Assembly (NCBI RefSeq): GCF_026167665.1
Contig: NZ_CP098740.1
Coordinates: 4,402,001 to 4,466,000, forward strand
DNA length: 64,000 bases
Reading direction: 5' to 3'
Source: Streptomyces drozdowiczii
GTDB taxonomy: Bacteria > Actinomycetota > Actinomycetes > Streptomycetales > Streptomycetaceae
Program-made: the position numbers and the translations under genes
Notes under the pieces: model-generated
What the model was told of the DNA's origin: nothing
The model's database searches: none
The model's input: the letters and a program-made list of their open reading frames with translations, nothing else
Shown: positions 53,582-63,293 of the stretch, one piece after another
How the letters are laid out: every line of letters begins with the position of its first letter
Numbering within the stretch: position 1 is the stretch's first letter

Positions 53582-55195
53582 TCAGGCGATCTCGTGCCGG
53601 AAGTCGGCGGGCCGGGGCCGCTCGTTGCCGAGCGGCATGATCAGCAGGGGTGCCTCGTCGCCGTCGCCCAGGCCGAGCTTCTCGACGAACGAGACGTTGT
53701 CGAAGCCCAGGGCGACGCCCGCGCCGAGCCCGAGCGCGGCGGCGGCCACGTAGAACGTCTGGGCCACGGCGCCCGCGGTCCCGGCCGCCAGGCGGTATCC
53801 GCGGTCCCCCACCGCGTCCAGCACGGCGGTGGTGCGGACGGTCGGCACGAGGACGGCGCCCGCCTGCTCCAGGTTGTAGTTGGCGAGGAAGTAGGTGCCC
53901 TGGAGGAAGGCCCCCTGCGGCCCCGCGTCGACCAGCCGCAGCTCCCCCGCCTCGGGGTCGTACACGTACGCGCCCGGCTCGACGGACTCGACGTGGTTGA
54001 CGAAGGCGTACATCCGGGTCTGGCGGACCGCGCCGTCCGGGTCCGCTTCGCTGGGCAGCGACGTCCCGGCGCAGGCCGCGAGGACGGCGGAGAGCTGGGC
54101 GGGTGTGACGGGGCGCGCCGCGTCGAAGCGGCCGAAGCTGCTGCGCCGGGTGCGCAGGGCGCGCCGCACGGGCACCTCGGGGAAGACCGGGGCGGGGAGG
54201 GCGGTCCGGGTCCCGCCCGGCGGGACGGGCAGCGCCGCCGCGGCGGCCAGCGCGCCGGGGGCGGGGCGGTCCGTCGCGTCCCGGGTGGTCGCGGCGTGCA
54301 TGGCGAGGAGGGTGGGGAACGTCCGCACGGTGCGGGACCGTTCGGCGTCCCGGTGCCGTACGGACGGGTCGGGTCCGCCGGGGGCCGCCGCGGGGGCCGG
54401 GGCCGGGGTGTCCCAGCGGAGCGGGACGACGGCGAAGACGCCCTCCTCCTCTCCCTCGGTGCCGAGCAGACCGTTCAGCCGGGGCTCGTCGAACCACAGG
54501 ACGGGCGAGGTGACCAGGCCCCGGGCCCCCGCCCAGATCCGCCAGGTCTGCACGAGGGTGCCCAGGTCGGTGGAGACGACGTGGTACGAGAAGCTGTTGT
54601 ACTTGAACGCGTTCTGCCAGTACTTCACTCCGAGGATCAGGTACTGGTCCGTCTCCCGGGCCTCCTCGGGCGCGCCGGGCCCCAGCGCCTCGCGGACGCG
54701 GGCCGAGACGTCGCCGGTCAGCACCCGCTGCACGGCGTGCCGCTGGACGTCGTAGTAGTGGATGCCGGGGGTCAGCGGCCCGGAGGGGCCGGACGCCCAG
54801 TAGATGCTGACCGGGTAGAGGCCGCCGCCGCCGGCGGTGCCCCGGGACCAGTTGGCGTGGGTGTGCAGCGGCAGCCCGGACAGATCGCTGTTGGCCTGGA
54901 CGCCGAGGCGGCGGCCGGTCAGCCCGTAGGAGTCCTTGAGCATCGTGGACAGCAGCGGAAGGGTGAAGCCGGCCGGGCCGCCCGCCCCCGCGCCGCCGTC
55001 CGGGGCGGGCAGCAGACCGCGTGCGGCGGGGGCGTCCGGGAGGCCGTCGCCGTCCGGAAGGGCGTACGGCTCCACGCCCGGGTAGAACTTCCCCCGGCGC
55101 GGGGCGTCGGGCCAGTCCGGGACGAAGTCGGTGGGCTCCATCGGGACGCGACCGCGATGCAGGACGGCGTCGGCGTACTCATGGGCGTACCCCAT
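53582..55195 (-). CDS. SagB-type FMN dehydrogenase, two nitroreductase domains
   Basis: A 537-residue protein with two nitroreductase-like halves, as in thiopeptide/LAP azoline oxidases. The first half has HTHANWSRGTAGGGGLYPVS and FSYHVVSTDLGTLVQTW. The second has ALRTRRSSFGRFDAARPVTP, LSAVLAACAGTS and GTAGAVAQTFYVAAAALGLG. It oxidises azolines to azoles with FMN. GAGAGGGGG precedes ATG 55195. Confidence 0.9.
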   Translation of the reverse strand: MGYAHEYADAVLHRGRVPMEPTDFVPDWPDAPRRGKFYPGVEPYALPDGDGLPDAPAARGLLPAPDGGAGAGGPAGFTLPLLSTMLKDSYGLTGRRLGVQANSDLSGLPLHTHANWSRGTAGGGGLYPVSIYWASGPSGPLTPGIHYYDVQRHAVQRVLTGDVSARVREALGPGAPEEARETDQYLILGVKYWQNAFKYNSFSYHVVSTDLGTLVQTWRIWAGARGLVTSPVLWFDEPRLNGLLGTEGEEEGVFAVVPLRWDTPAPAPAAAPGGPDPSVRHRDAERSRTVRTFPTLLAMHAATTRDATDRPAPGALAAAAALPVPPGGTRTALPAPVFPEVPVRRALRTRRSSFGRFDAARPVTPAQLSAVLAACAGTSLPSEADPDGAVRQTRMYAFVNHVESVEPGAYVYDPEAGELRLVDAGPQGAFLQGTYFLANYNLEQAGAVLVPTVRTTAVLDAVGDRGYRLAAGTAGAVAQTFYVAAAALGLGAGVALGFDNVSFVEKLGLGDGDEAPLLIMPLGNERPRPADFRHEIA

Positions 55196-55247
55196 GGGGC
55201 GGCCCCCTCTCGCATGGGCTCGGATGGGCGGTGTGGCTGACGTACGG

Positions 55248-57163
55248 TCATGGGAACGGGTGCGGCGCGGGGTTGAGGGCGACGGGGCCGAGCACGGCGC
55301 GCAGTCGGGGCATGTGCCGGGCGCGCTGGCGGGACCAGCCGAAGTCGATGGGGAGCAGCCCCGGCACCAGGACCTTCACGGTGTGCAGCCCGAGCGCGCG
55401 CTGCTCGGGCAGGGTCTGGTCGACGACGACCACGTCGTGGCCGGCGGCGGTGACGGCGCCGACCGCGCGCAGCAGGTCCGCGCGGAGGTCGGGGGCGGCC
55501 TGGTCGCCCCAGCCGTCCGGCCAGGCGAGGTCGGCGACGGAGAGCGGGGGCGGGGTTCGGGCTGCCGCAGCAGGAAGTCGGCGTGCCGGCCCATCTCGGG
55601 GATCCCGTACGACAGCGGGTGGTCGTGGAGGGTGGTGAACCGGTCGAAGTCGGCGGCCATGGCGCGCAGCCGTTCCTCGTCGCGCAGGGTCCGGCCGACG
55701 AGGTTGACCGCGTCGGTGGCGATCTCGCGGAGCGCGGAGTCCAGGGCGGATTCCGGGTCGAGTCCGGCGCCCGCGCCGAAGCACATCCGGCCGGTGGAGC
55801 CGTCGAAGCGTTCGGCGCAGGCGGTGACCACGGGGACGGGGAAGCCGATCCGGGTGTCGAAGAAGCGGGCCCGGTAGCCGTACATCGCCAGCCGGTCCAC
55901 CATGTGCCGGGTGGCGGGCCTGGCGCTGGTCGCCGGGTTGATCTCGCGCAGCGGCACCTGGCCGTACCAGGCGAGCAGGAAGGCGTCCCGTTCGATGACC
56001 TCCATCAGCCCGAAGTAGACGGCTTCCTCCGTACTGCCCCCGGACGCGCAGCCGTTGGAGCTCTCCTGCACGAACCGGCCCTCCAGACCCGGCGCGTGGT
56101 AGTAGGCAAGGACCTCGGGGACCGGCCGGGGGCGGTCGTCGCGCAGCGACCAGCCCCACACCCAGGGGATCTTCCGGTCCGGCGCGAAGGGGCGCACCCA
56201 GGGGTTCTCGGCGTAGAACTCCTCGGCGTACAGGCCGGTTTCGCGCGGGTCGACGGCGTCGGGGCCCAGCTCGTCCAGGGAGGCGGTGAGCCGGGTGGTC
56301 CGGGCGCGGGCCCGCATCCCGGCGTAACGCTCCAGCGCCTCCAGGACCCCGATGCTCCGGCTGTGCGCGTACGTGTCCGCGTGGCCGCCCCAGAACGTCT
56401 CCCGGAGGTAGTCCCCGGACCGGGTCGAGAAGCAGCCGACGGTGGCGGAGGTGGTGGTCGAGGCGACATCGCAGGTCACCGAGGAACCGAGCGCGCCCCA
56501 GTGCGGGTTGACGAAGGCGTCCTCCGGCAGCCGGTAGTCCTCCACCCGCCGCACCCGGAAGACACCCGGCCGGTACGGGGGAGCGGGCCGCAGGGTGAGC
56601 GCCGCCGCCTCGGCGGTGTCGGCGCGGGGCGTGGCGCAGCCGGGGCACTCCGGATCGGGGACCAGGGGGTGACTGCGTACGGTCATGGCGTCCAGGTCCA
56701 GCAGATGGACCCGGGGGTACGGGCCCGGCGCGGGCTCCGCTCCGGCGAGCCCCGCCACCAGGGCGGCGACGGCGGTGACGGCGAAGGGCGTGCCGTACGG
56801 CCAGTCACCGGCCGCCCGGGTGCCGTTGCCCAGTTCGAGGCCCTCGCGCAGGGCCACCGAGCGCACGCCCTGCCAGCGGCGGGCGAGACAGGTGCCGCAG
56901 CCGGCGCGCCCGTCCCGGGCGGGCCACGGGCCGATCAGCACCTGCCGGCCGTAGAGGTGGACCGGCACGGCGGCGCTGTCGGCCGGGGCGTCCTCGACCG
57001 GGGCGCCGGTCCGCGCGTACGCGTCCCGGACGCCGAGCCGCGCGACCGACACGGCCGGGGCGGCGCCGCCCTCGCCGAGCGCGTCCCGCAGCGCCGCGGC
57101 GAACCGGTCGACGGCCTCGGGGAGTTCGGTGGGCAGAGGGCGTTCGGCGGTCTCAGCCGGCAT
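55248..57163 (-). CDS. YcaO cyclodehydratase 2, one homopolymer frame break
   Basis: A YcaO of about 638 residues after repair. It has the same plan as YcaO-1: Cys4 module (AGCGTCLARRWQ and DPECPGC), then the ATPase domain with VLEALERYAGM, QESSNGCASGGSTEEAV, MEVIERDAF, and the terminal PHPFP. The break is at the G4 run 55552-55555, where one base joins LLRQPEP to LSVADLAWPDGW. Its start at 57163 overlaps the stop of the leader-binding gene by 11 nt. With two complete YcaOs, separate preferences (for example Cys versus Ser/Thr) are plausible but not shown. Confidence 0.87.
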
Positions 57164-59437
57164 CGGTGGCCGCCCGGGTGAGCAGGACACGCACGGTGTG
57201 GATGCCGGCCGTGGGCAGGTCGGCGGCGTGCGTGGGCACGACGAGGGCGTCCCGCCCGGCGGCGGCGAGGCGTTCGAGGATGCGGGCCCATCCGGTGCCG
57301 TCCTCCCCGGCCGGGGCGTCCGGGGCGGCGGGCTGATCGGAGGTGACCGGGACGAGCGCCGCGTCCAGGTCGCGCAGCAGCGGGTCACCGGTGTCCAGGG
57401 CGCCGGGGCCTTCCGACCGGGCCCGCTCGTCGGCCGTCGGGGCCTGTCCTTCGGCCGCCTGGGCCTCGCCGAGCAGGTCCCGCAGGGCGTCCACGGCCGC
57501 CGTCGCGAGGTCCGTAGCCGCGCCGACGGCCCAGAGGGCGGGGCCGGGGGTGCCGGTCGTGCGGGCGAGGACGACGGACGCCCCGGAGAACGCCCGCTCG
57601 CCGAGGTCCAGCAGCTCGACGGTGAGGCCGAGATGGGCGGCCGACCGCAACAGGAACACCGGTTCGGGGTCCTCGCCGAGCACCTGGGGCGTGATGACGG
57701 AGACCGCACCGGCCCCCGGACGGCCCGGCGCAGCGCGTCGTGGGCGAGCGCCGACAGCAGCCCGGCCCCGGCGGCCTCGGGCAGGTCCGCACCGGCTCCG
57801 GCACCGGCCCGGGTGGGTTCGAAGCGGCGGTCCGCGTTGTCCGCGCCGAAGGGGCGCACCGCCCCGGCGGGCACCCGGACCACCTCCTTGGTGAGCAGCG
57901 AGACGGCCGCCGTCCACCGGGTGGCCGTCCCGGTGCCGCCGGTGCCGGACGCGACGGTGAGGCTGTCCGGGGCCACGGCGGGCAGTTCCGCCGTGGCGCC
58001 GCCGGGTGCCGGGGTGGGCACCACGTACTCGGCGTAGAGCGTGGCGGCGGTGTTCAGCGCCCGCAGCCGGGCCCCGGCGGTGTGGTGGACGTCGAAGGCG
58101 GTGACCGTCCTGCGGCCCCGGGCACCGAGGCCCCCCAGGACGACCGAGCCCACCTTCAACGGGGTCTGGGTCAGCTTCTCGTCGGCGTAGGCGGTGAAGA
58201 CCCCGGCGTGCGGGTGGACGAGGGCGGAGCGGCGTTCGAGTGCGGCGAGCGGGCCCTGGGCGGCGTCGTCGTCGGCGGCGGTGGCCGCCGTCGGGAGGAA
58301 CGCCGGGCGGGTCGGCGCCGACACCAGGTCGACCGGCTCGGGCAGGGCGGCGGGCGGCGCGCAGAACGGGCACGCGGGATGCGGCAGCAGCGGCTCCGAC
58401 GCCACGTCGAAGGAGGCCATGTCCTGGAGGAGGAGCCGGTCGCGGGTCTCGGCCCGCAGCGCGCCGGTGACCAGGCGGAACACCTCGTAGCCGAGCAGGT
58501 TGCCCAGCATCGCCGCGAGCGGCCCCACGGGCTGCGCCCCCGGGGTGCCGGTGCCGAGGGCGAGCCCGCTCCAGAGACCGGCGGCCGCGGTGTCGCCCGG
58601 ACCACCGGCCGCGCCCAGCCGCAGGGCCGCGCAGGCCCAGCAGGACGTCGCCCCCGGGGTCATGACCGGTCCGACGACGGCCCGCCCCTGGAACGTCCAG
58701 GCCGGGAGCAGCGTCCGCCCCTCGGGCACCCCTTCCCTGAGCAGCGCCAGTACGGTGGCCGGCACCTGGGGGCCCGCTGCGGCGACGACGACGTCGTACC
58801 CGTCGTAGGCCGCCCAGCCGGGCCCCTGCGGGAGTACGGACAGCTCGACGGGGCAGTCCTCCTCCGCCGGTTGGGCCGCCTCCCGCCGGACCTCCGCGGC
58901 CTCCTCTGCGCTGGTGCCTCCGGAGCCGTCGAGGAGGGCGGCGTCGACGCCGATGGCGGCGCAGCCGTTGCGGATGAGCGACAGCACGCACCAGCGGGCC
59001 ACGGGGCCGTCGCCGAGCACGGCGACCCGGGTGGCGCGGTAGCGGGCGAACCGGGCGTCGGCGTCGTCCGCGTAGTGGTCGATGTAGGCGATCTGCTGGG
59101 CGAAGCGTTCGGCGGCGGCCGGGTCCGTCCGGGGGGCCGCCGACTCGTCCGGTGCCGGTACGGGCCGGGCGAAGCCGCGCGCGTAGAGGGCCTTCACGAG
59201 TTCGCCGACCATGGCCTTCTGCCGGTCGCCGAAGCCCTGGCAGATCTCCTCGACCGATCTGCTGCCGTCCAGATGGGGCACCAGAAGGGTGGCGAACCGG
59301 TAGCCGGAAGCGGCGGTGAGCCGGAACCCTCCGTCGGCGTTGTGGAAGATCACGCCGTCGGGCGTCTCGGTGAACAGGACGTCACGGCGGACTCGCGGCC
59401 GGGTCCCGGCGGTCTCTGTGTACGGCGTTGCTGCCAT
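57153..59437 (-). CDS. TOMM leader-binding ThiF/E1-like partner protein, one frame break
   Basis: About 761 residues after repair. Residues 10-95 form a PqqD-like leader-binding (RRE) domain (VIFHNADGGFRLTAASGYRF, DGSRSVEEI). The ThiF/E1-like fold follows: RVAVLGDGPVARWCVLSL, VVVAAAGPQV, and two zinc CxxC pairs (TSCWAC, CPFC). The C-terminal third is specific to this family. This ocin-ThiF-like protein binds the precursor leader and presents it to YcaO. The break is at the C5 run 57713-57717; one added C rejoins it. It is the first gene of the long minus-strand operon. Confidence 0.86.
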
Positions 59438-59567
59438 GCGTGCGTCACACCTCTTGTTCTGGGGCGGGGACGGCGGGCCCGGGGCGGGCCGCGCTGTCGG
59501 GCTGGGGGCGGGTGGGGATGTACGGAGTGGTGATACGGGGCGTCGGATGCGGGGCGGTGACGCCGCG

Positions 59568-61463
59568 TCACCGCAGGGCGGTGGGCCGGGTACTGCCCGC
59601 CTGGGGTGCCTCCCCGCGCCGTGGCGGGCGCGGGAGTTCCCGGGCGCGCCCGGGAACGGAGGCCGCGACGGAGGAGGCGGTCGCGCGCCGGGCGTGGGCG
59701 CGCAGCAGGTCGTGCATCCGGAACGCGCCCGGGTGCTCCTCCTCCAGGAGGCCCGCGTCGAGAAGGCGTTCCAGCACGTCCTCGGCCGTCTCCCACGGGA
59801 CGTCGAGGACGGTGGCGGCCAGCTCCGCGGTGAGCGGGCCGCGTGCCGCCGCCCCGAGCCGGAGATGCGCCTCGGCCAGCACCGGAGGGAGCCGCCCCAC
59901 CGCCTCGTCCAGGGTCAGCGGTACGGACATCCGGGGGTCGTCGGCCAGGCTGAGGCGGGCCGGCAGGCCGTGGCGGAGCCAGCGCGCGCAGTCGGCCGGC
60001 TCGAGGAGGGGCCGGGTGAGCAGCCGGGCGGCGGCGATCCGCAGGGCGAGCGGATGGTGCCCGCACACCTCGGTCAGCAGCCGCGCCCCGGCCGGCTCGG
60101 CGGCGACGCGTTCCCGGCCCAGGACGGCCGTGAGCAGGTCGTACGACTCCTCGGGGGCGAGCGCGCCGAGCCGGTGCACGGTGCCGCCGTGCGTGGCGAC
60201 GAGGGCGGCGAGCCCCATCCGGCTGGTGACGATCGCGGCGCCGCCCGCGTTGGCGGTGAGCAGGGGGCGTACCTGGTCGGGGTGGACGGCGTCGTCGAGG
60301 ATCAGGAGCGTACGGCCCCGCCCGGTGGCGGCCCCGGCGGGCAGTGCGTCGCGCAGCTCGGCGGCGGCCTCCTCGGTGGCGCGCGGGGTGCCGTCGGGCA
60401 AGGTCAGCGGCAGCAGGACGCACCCGCCCGGGAAATGCCCGCTCACCAGATGCGCCACATGCAGGGCGAGCGCGGTCTTGCCGATGCCGGGCGCCCCGGA
60501 GAGCACGGCCACCGGGGCACGCTCGGGGGCCTCGGCGGACGTCAGCAGCGGGACGAGTTCCGCCACCTGGCTCCGGCGCCCGGTGAAGCCGGGCACCGCG
60601 GGGAGGGGGGCCACCGCCGTACCGCCCTCGCCCGGGCCCTTCGGCGGGAGTGCGTGCGGCGGGGGCGCTGCCGGGGGCGGTGCGGGGGTCACGAGTGAGA
60701 CGGGGGCCTGCCCGGTGTCCGGGGTGCCCAGGTCGTCTCCGCGCAGGATCGCCAGCTCCAGGCGCTGGAGTCCGGGCCGGGGGTCGACGCCGAGTTCCTC
60801 GCGCAGGTACGCCTTGATCCTCCGGTACTCCGACAGCGCCTCCGTCTGCCGCCCGGTCCGGTAGAGGGCCAGCATCAGCTGCTCGGAGAACCGCTCGTGA
60901 GCCGGGTATACGCGCGTAACCTCCCAGAGATCAACGAGAGTTTCGCGGCAACGGCCGTTCCTCAGCTCGATGTCGCAGACCCGCTCCAGGACGCGCAGGC
61001 GTTCCTCCGCCAGCCGGGGCACCTCGTCCCGGTGCAGCAGCCCGGAGGGCACGTTGGCGAGCAACGGCCCCTGCCAGAGGGCGAGTGCGGCCCGCAGCGT
61101 GTACAGCTCGGAGTCGTCACCGGCCGCCGCCGCCCGGCCGACGAGCTGCCGGAAGTGGAGCAGGTCGAGGGTCTCGGCGTCGGCGTGGATGCGATAGCCG
61201 CCGGCGACCGCCACGACGGCCTGGTCCTCGATGCCGTACTTGGCGAAGATCCGGCGCAGCCGCAGGACGCAGCTCTGGAGCGCCGCCTTGGCCGTGGCGG
61301 GCTGTTCCTCGCCCCAGACGGCCTCCTGCAGGTGGTCGGTGGAGACGACCCGCCCGGGCCGGATGAGCAGGGCGGCCAGCAGCGCGGTCGGCTTGGAGGG
61401 CGGAAGGACCACATGGTCCCGCCCATCGGTGATGCTCAGGGGCCCGAGCAGTTGGAACAGCAC
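59568..61463 (-). CDS. AfsR/SARP-family regulator with NB-ARC domain
   Basis: A 631-residue regulator. N-terminal winged helix (LFQLLGPLSI, AALLIRPGRVVSTDHLQEAV) and BTAD (to about residue 245, ending EELGVDPRPGLQRLE) are followed by a Pro-rich linker and an NB-ARC ATPase (VLSGAPGIGKTALALH, LLILDD). The TPR tail of full-length AfsR is missing. It sits just upstream of the biosynthetic operon in the same direction and is the likely activator. The start is GTG 61463. Confidence 0.9.
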   Translation of the reverse strand: MLFQLLGPLSITDGRDHVVLPPSKPTALLAALLIRPGRVVSTDHLQEAVWGEEQPATAKAALQSCVLRLRRIFAKYGIEDQAVVAVAGGYRIHADAETLDLLHFRQLVGRAAAAGDDSELYTLRAALALWQGPLLANVPSGLLHRDEVPRLAEERLRVLERVCDIELRNGRCRETLVDLWEVTRVYPAHERFSEQLMLALYRTGRQTEALSEYRRIKAYLREELGVDPRPGLQRLELAILRGDDLGTPDTGQAPVSLVTPAPPPAAPPPHALPPKGPGEGGTAVAPLPAVPGFTGRRSQVAELVPLLTSAEAPERAPVAVLSGAPGIGKTALALHVAHLVSGHFPGGCVLLPLTLPDGTPRATEEAAAELRDALPAGAATGRGRTLLILDDAVHPDQVRPLLTANAGGAAIVTSRMGLAALVATHGGTVHRLGALAPEESYDLLTAVLGRERVAAEPAGARLLTEVCGHHPLALRIAAARLLTRPLLEPADCARWLRHGLPARLSLADDPRMSVPLTLDEAVGRLPPVLAEAHLRLGAAARGPLTAELAATVLDVPWETAEDVLERLLDAGLLEEEHPGAFRMHDLLRAHARRATASSVAASVPGRARELPRPPRRGEAPQAGSTRPTALR

Positions 61464-61542
61464 CGTCGTCCGCCTTCCCCGTACACTCTCGGCGGCCCGC
61501 CACCGGACCGCTGCCTCGTCGTGCCCGTACCGGAACCGGGGA

Positions 61543-61638
61543 CTACTGCCAGCCGAAGTCGTACGCCGGGTTCCCCGGAGGCTCGGGCAGGGCGGGGGAC
61601 GGGGAAGCCGGACAGGGGAACCGGTGGAGACGCGTCAT
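61543..61638 (-). CDS. Candidate 31-residue peptide before the SARP gene
   Basis: Starts ATG 61638 with AAAGG eight bases before it and ends with TAG at 61543. The sequence begins MTRLHRFPCP, is Pro-rich in the middle and ends NPAYDFGWQ. It is too short for a signal peptide and matches nothing I know. Its position directly before a SARP gene suggests a leader-type or signalling peptide, or an unrelated RiPP-like product. The polar, Tyr/Trp end is unlike random GC-rich translation. Confidence 0.45.
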   Translation of the reverse strand: MTRLHRFPCPASPSPALPEPPGNPAYDFGWQ

Positions 61639-61924
61639 GCGGAAGCCTTTCGAACCAGTGGTGGGGAGCGTTCGACAGCCGTGAGTTTTGTACGCGGGTG
61701 AGGCGACGGTGAAGGCGAGACCGGTGGACCGATGAGGCCATGGCCCCTTCCGTCCAACATGTGGATACCCGGGCCGCATCGGGCCTCCGGGAGACGGTCC
61801 GCCACCGTTCACACGCCTGTGGCGTGGCCTTTTAGCGCCGCGCAACCGGAGTGCTGAAGAGTAGATTTCGCTGCCTCGAGGTAATAACTACGGCAAGAGA
61901 CAGTGCTCCTAGTGTGGAGGGACG

Positions 61925-62932
61925 ATGCTCGACCCTTTGGGCCTGGATGCCACGGCGGAGATCGTCTACCGGTCGCTGCTCGCCCAGCCGTACGCGTCCC
62001 TCGCCGAGCACCGCTCCGAACTGGGCCTGACCGAGGACGAGTTCTACGTCGCCGTGCAGGAGTTACGCGACCTGTCCCTGGTGCGGCCGGCCTCGAGCGC
62101 CGGTGGGCAGCGGCTGCATGTGGTCGACCCCAGGCTGGGCCTGGAGATGCTGCTGTCCCGCCGCCGCGCTCTGCTCGCCGCCGAACGGCAGCGGCTGGCG
62201 GACGGGGAGGCGGCCGTGGCCGAACTCCTCTGCGCCCTCCCCGCTCCCCACCCCGGCGTCGGTGAGCCGCCGGTGATGCACCTGGAGGGCGTGGACCACG
62301 TACGGGACTACCTGGTGCGGCTCCACGAGGAGGTGAAGGAGGAGATCCTGACCTTCGCGGCGGGCGGTGCGCAGACGGAGGAGAACATGCACGCCTCCCG
62401 CCCCCTCAACGAGGAGCTCCTGGAGCGCGGGGTGCGGATGCGCACGGTCTATCTCGACAGCATCCACAACCACCCGCCCACGGTGGCCCATGTGACCTGG
62501 CTGGCCTCGCTGGGCGCCGGCATCCGCACCGCCCCCTCGCTCAGCACCCGCATGATCATCACCGATCACCGCCTGGCCCTGGTCGCCCTGGACGACCAGG
62601 ACTCCTCGCTCGGCGCACTCGTGGTGTCGGGCCCGGGCCTCATCGCCGCGCTGGAGGCCCTGTTCGAGAACGTCTGGGCCGACGCCGAACCCCTCGGCCC
62701 GTGCGAGAAGCCCGCCGACCACTCACTGACCCGCCAACAGCACGAAACCCTGCGCCTGCTGGCCCGCGGCTACACGGACGAGGCCATAGCCAAGCGCCTC
62801 GGGGTCTCCCCCCGCACCGCCCGCCGCATCGCCACCGGCCTCCTGGGCCACCTGGACGCCCGGAGCCGCTTCCAGGCCGGCGTCCACGCGGCCCAACTCG
62901 GCTACCTGCCGGCGGACGGACCCCGGCCTTGA
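61925..62932 (+). CDS. LuxR-type regulator with TrmB-like N-terminus
   Basis: A 335-residue regulator. The N-terminal 70 residues are a TrmB-like winged helix (LDATAEIVYRSLLAQPYASL). A PLD-like sensor middle (EEILTFAAGGAQTEENM, MIITDHRLALVAL) follows, and the C-terminus is a LuxR helix-turn-helix (LLARGYTDEAIAKRLGVSPR). This type is frequent in actinomycete RiPP and other secondary metabolite clusters. TGGAGGG lies before ATG 61925; divergent from the SARP gene. Confidence 0.88.
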   Translation: MLDPLGLDATAEIVYRSLLAQPYASLAEHRSELGLTEDEFYVAVQELRDLSLVRPASSAGGQRLHVVDPRLGLEMLLSRRRALLAAERQRLADGEAAVAELLCALPAPHPGVGEPPVMHLEGVDHVRDYLVRLHEEVKEEILTFAAGGAQTEENMHASRPLNEELLERGVRMRTVYLDSIHNHPPTVAHVTWLASLGAGIRTAPSLSTRMIITDHRLALVALDDQDSSLGALVVSGPGLIAALEALFENVWADAEPLGPCEKPADHSLTRQQHETLRLLARGYTDEAIAKRLGVSPRTARRIATGLLGHLDARSRFQAGVHAAQLGYLPADGPRP

Positions 62933-62954
62933 GAGGCGCTGACCGCCCCCGCGC

Positions 62955-63158
62955 TCAGCCCCCGTACGGCCCCATGTTCTGGCTCCGCGCATGCCCGTCC
63001 GCCAACCCCTGCGCCTGCCCCTGCTGAGCCGCCCCACGCTCCAGCGCCCCACGCTCCAGCGCCCCACGCTCACCGGCCCCGCCGCGCATACGGAGCGCGA
63101 CGAGGACGGCACCGAGCACCACGACGAGACCGACGACGACACCGATGACCAGACCCAT
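62955..63158 (-). CDS. Small membrane protein with Arg/Gly/Gln tail
   Basis: A 67-residue protein: one N-terminal TM helix (LVIGVVVGLVVVLGAVLVAL) and a tail with the repeat ERGALERGA. GGGGGA lies before ATG 63158. The function is unknown. Confidence 0.6.
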   Translation of the reverse strand: MGLVIGVVVGLVVVLGAVLVALRMRGGAGERGALERGALERGAAQQGQAQGLADGHARSQNMGPYGG

Positions 63159-63293
63159 GATTCCCCCGCTCCGCCGGAGGGGCCCCGGAACGGAATCCCT
63201 CGCTTGTTGTACCCATTGTCACTTGTGGGGCGCTCAGAGGAAAGGCGCATCCGCTCAGCACCGCCGGCGGGCGCCGCCCGATGCCGGGACGCG

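Noticed and set aside
50854..53640. Very long open frame on the plus strand opposite LanB (928 codons)
   Set aside because: It is the GC-rich shadow of the LanB gene: antisense, Gly/Arg/Val-rich, with no domain and no ribosome-binding site.
57153..59437. Fusion of the ThiF-like protein with YcaO-2 as one 1353-residue protein
   Set aside because: The fused frame arises only by crossing two homopolymer breaks. Repair gives two separate genes with an 11-nt overlap and normal starts.
43010..59437. A pseudogenised, dead RiPP cluster
   Set aside because: All breaks are single-base shortages in G/C runs, the same kind seen in a PBP gene; no internal deletions or missing catalytic residues are seen.
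44471..59437. Classical thiopeptide assignment
   Set aside because: No protein I can call a [4+2] pyridine synthase is present, and the core lacks the usual SCxxC-type pattern.
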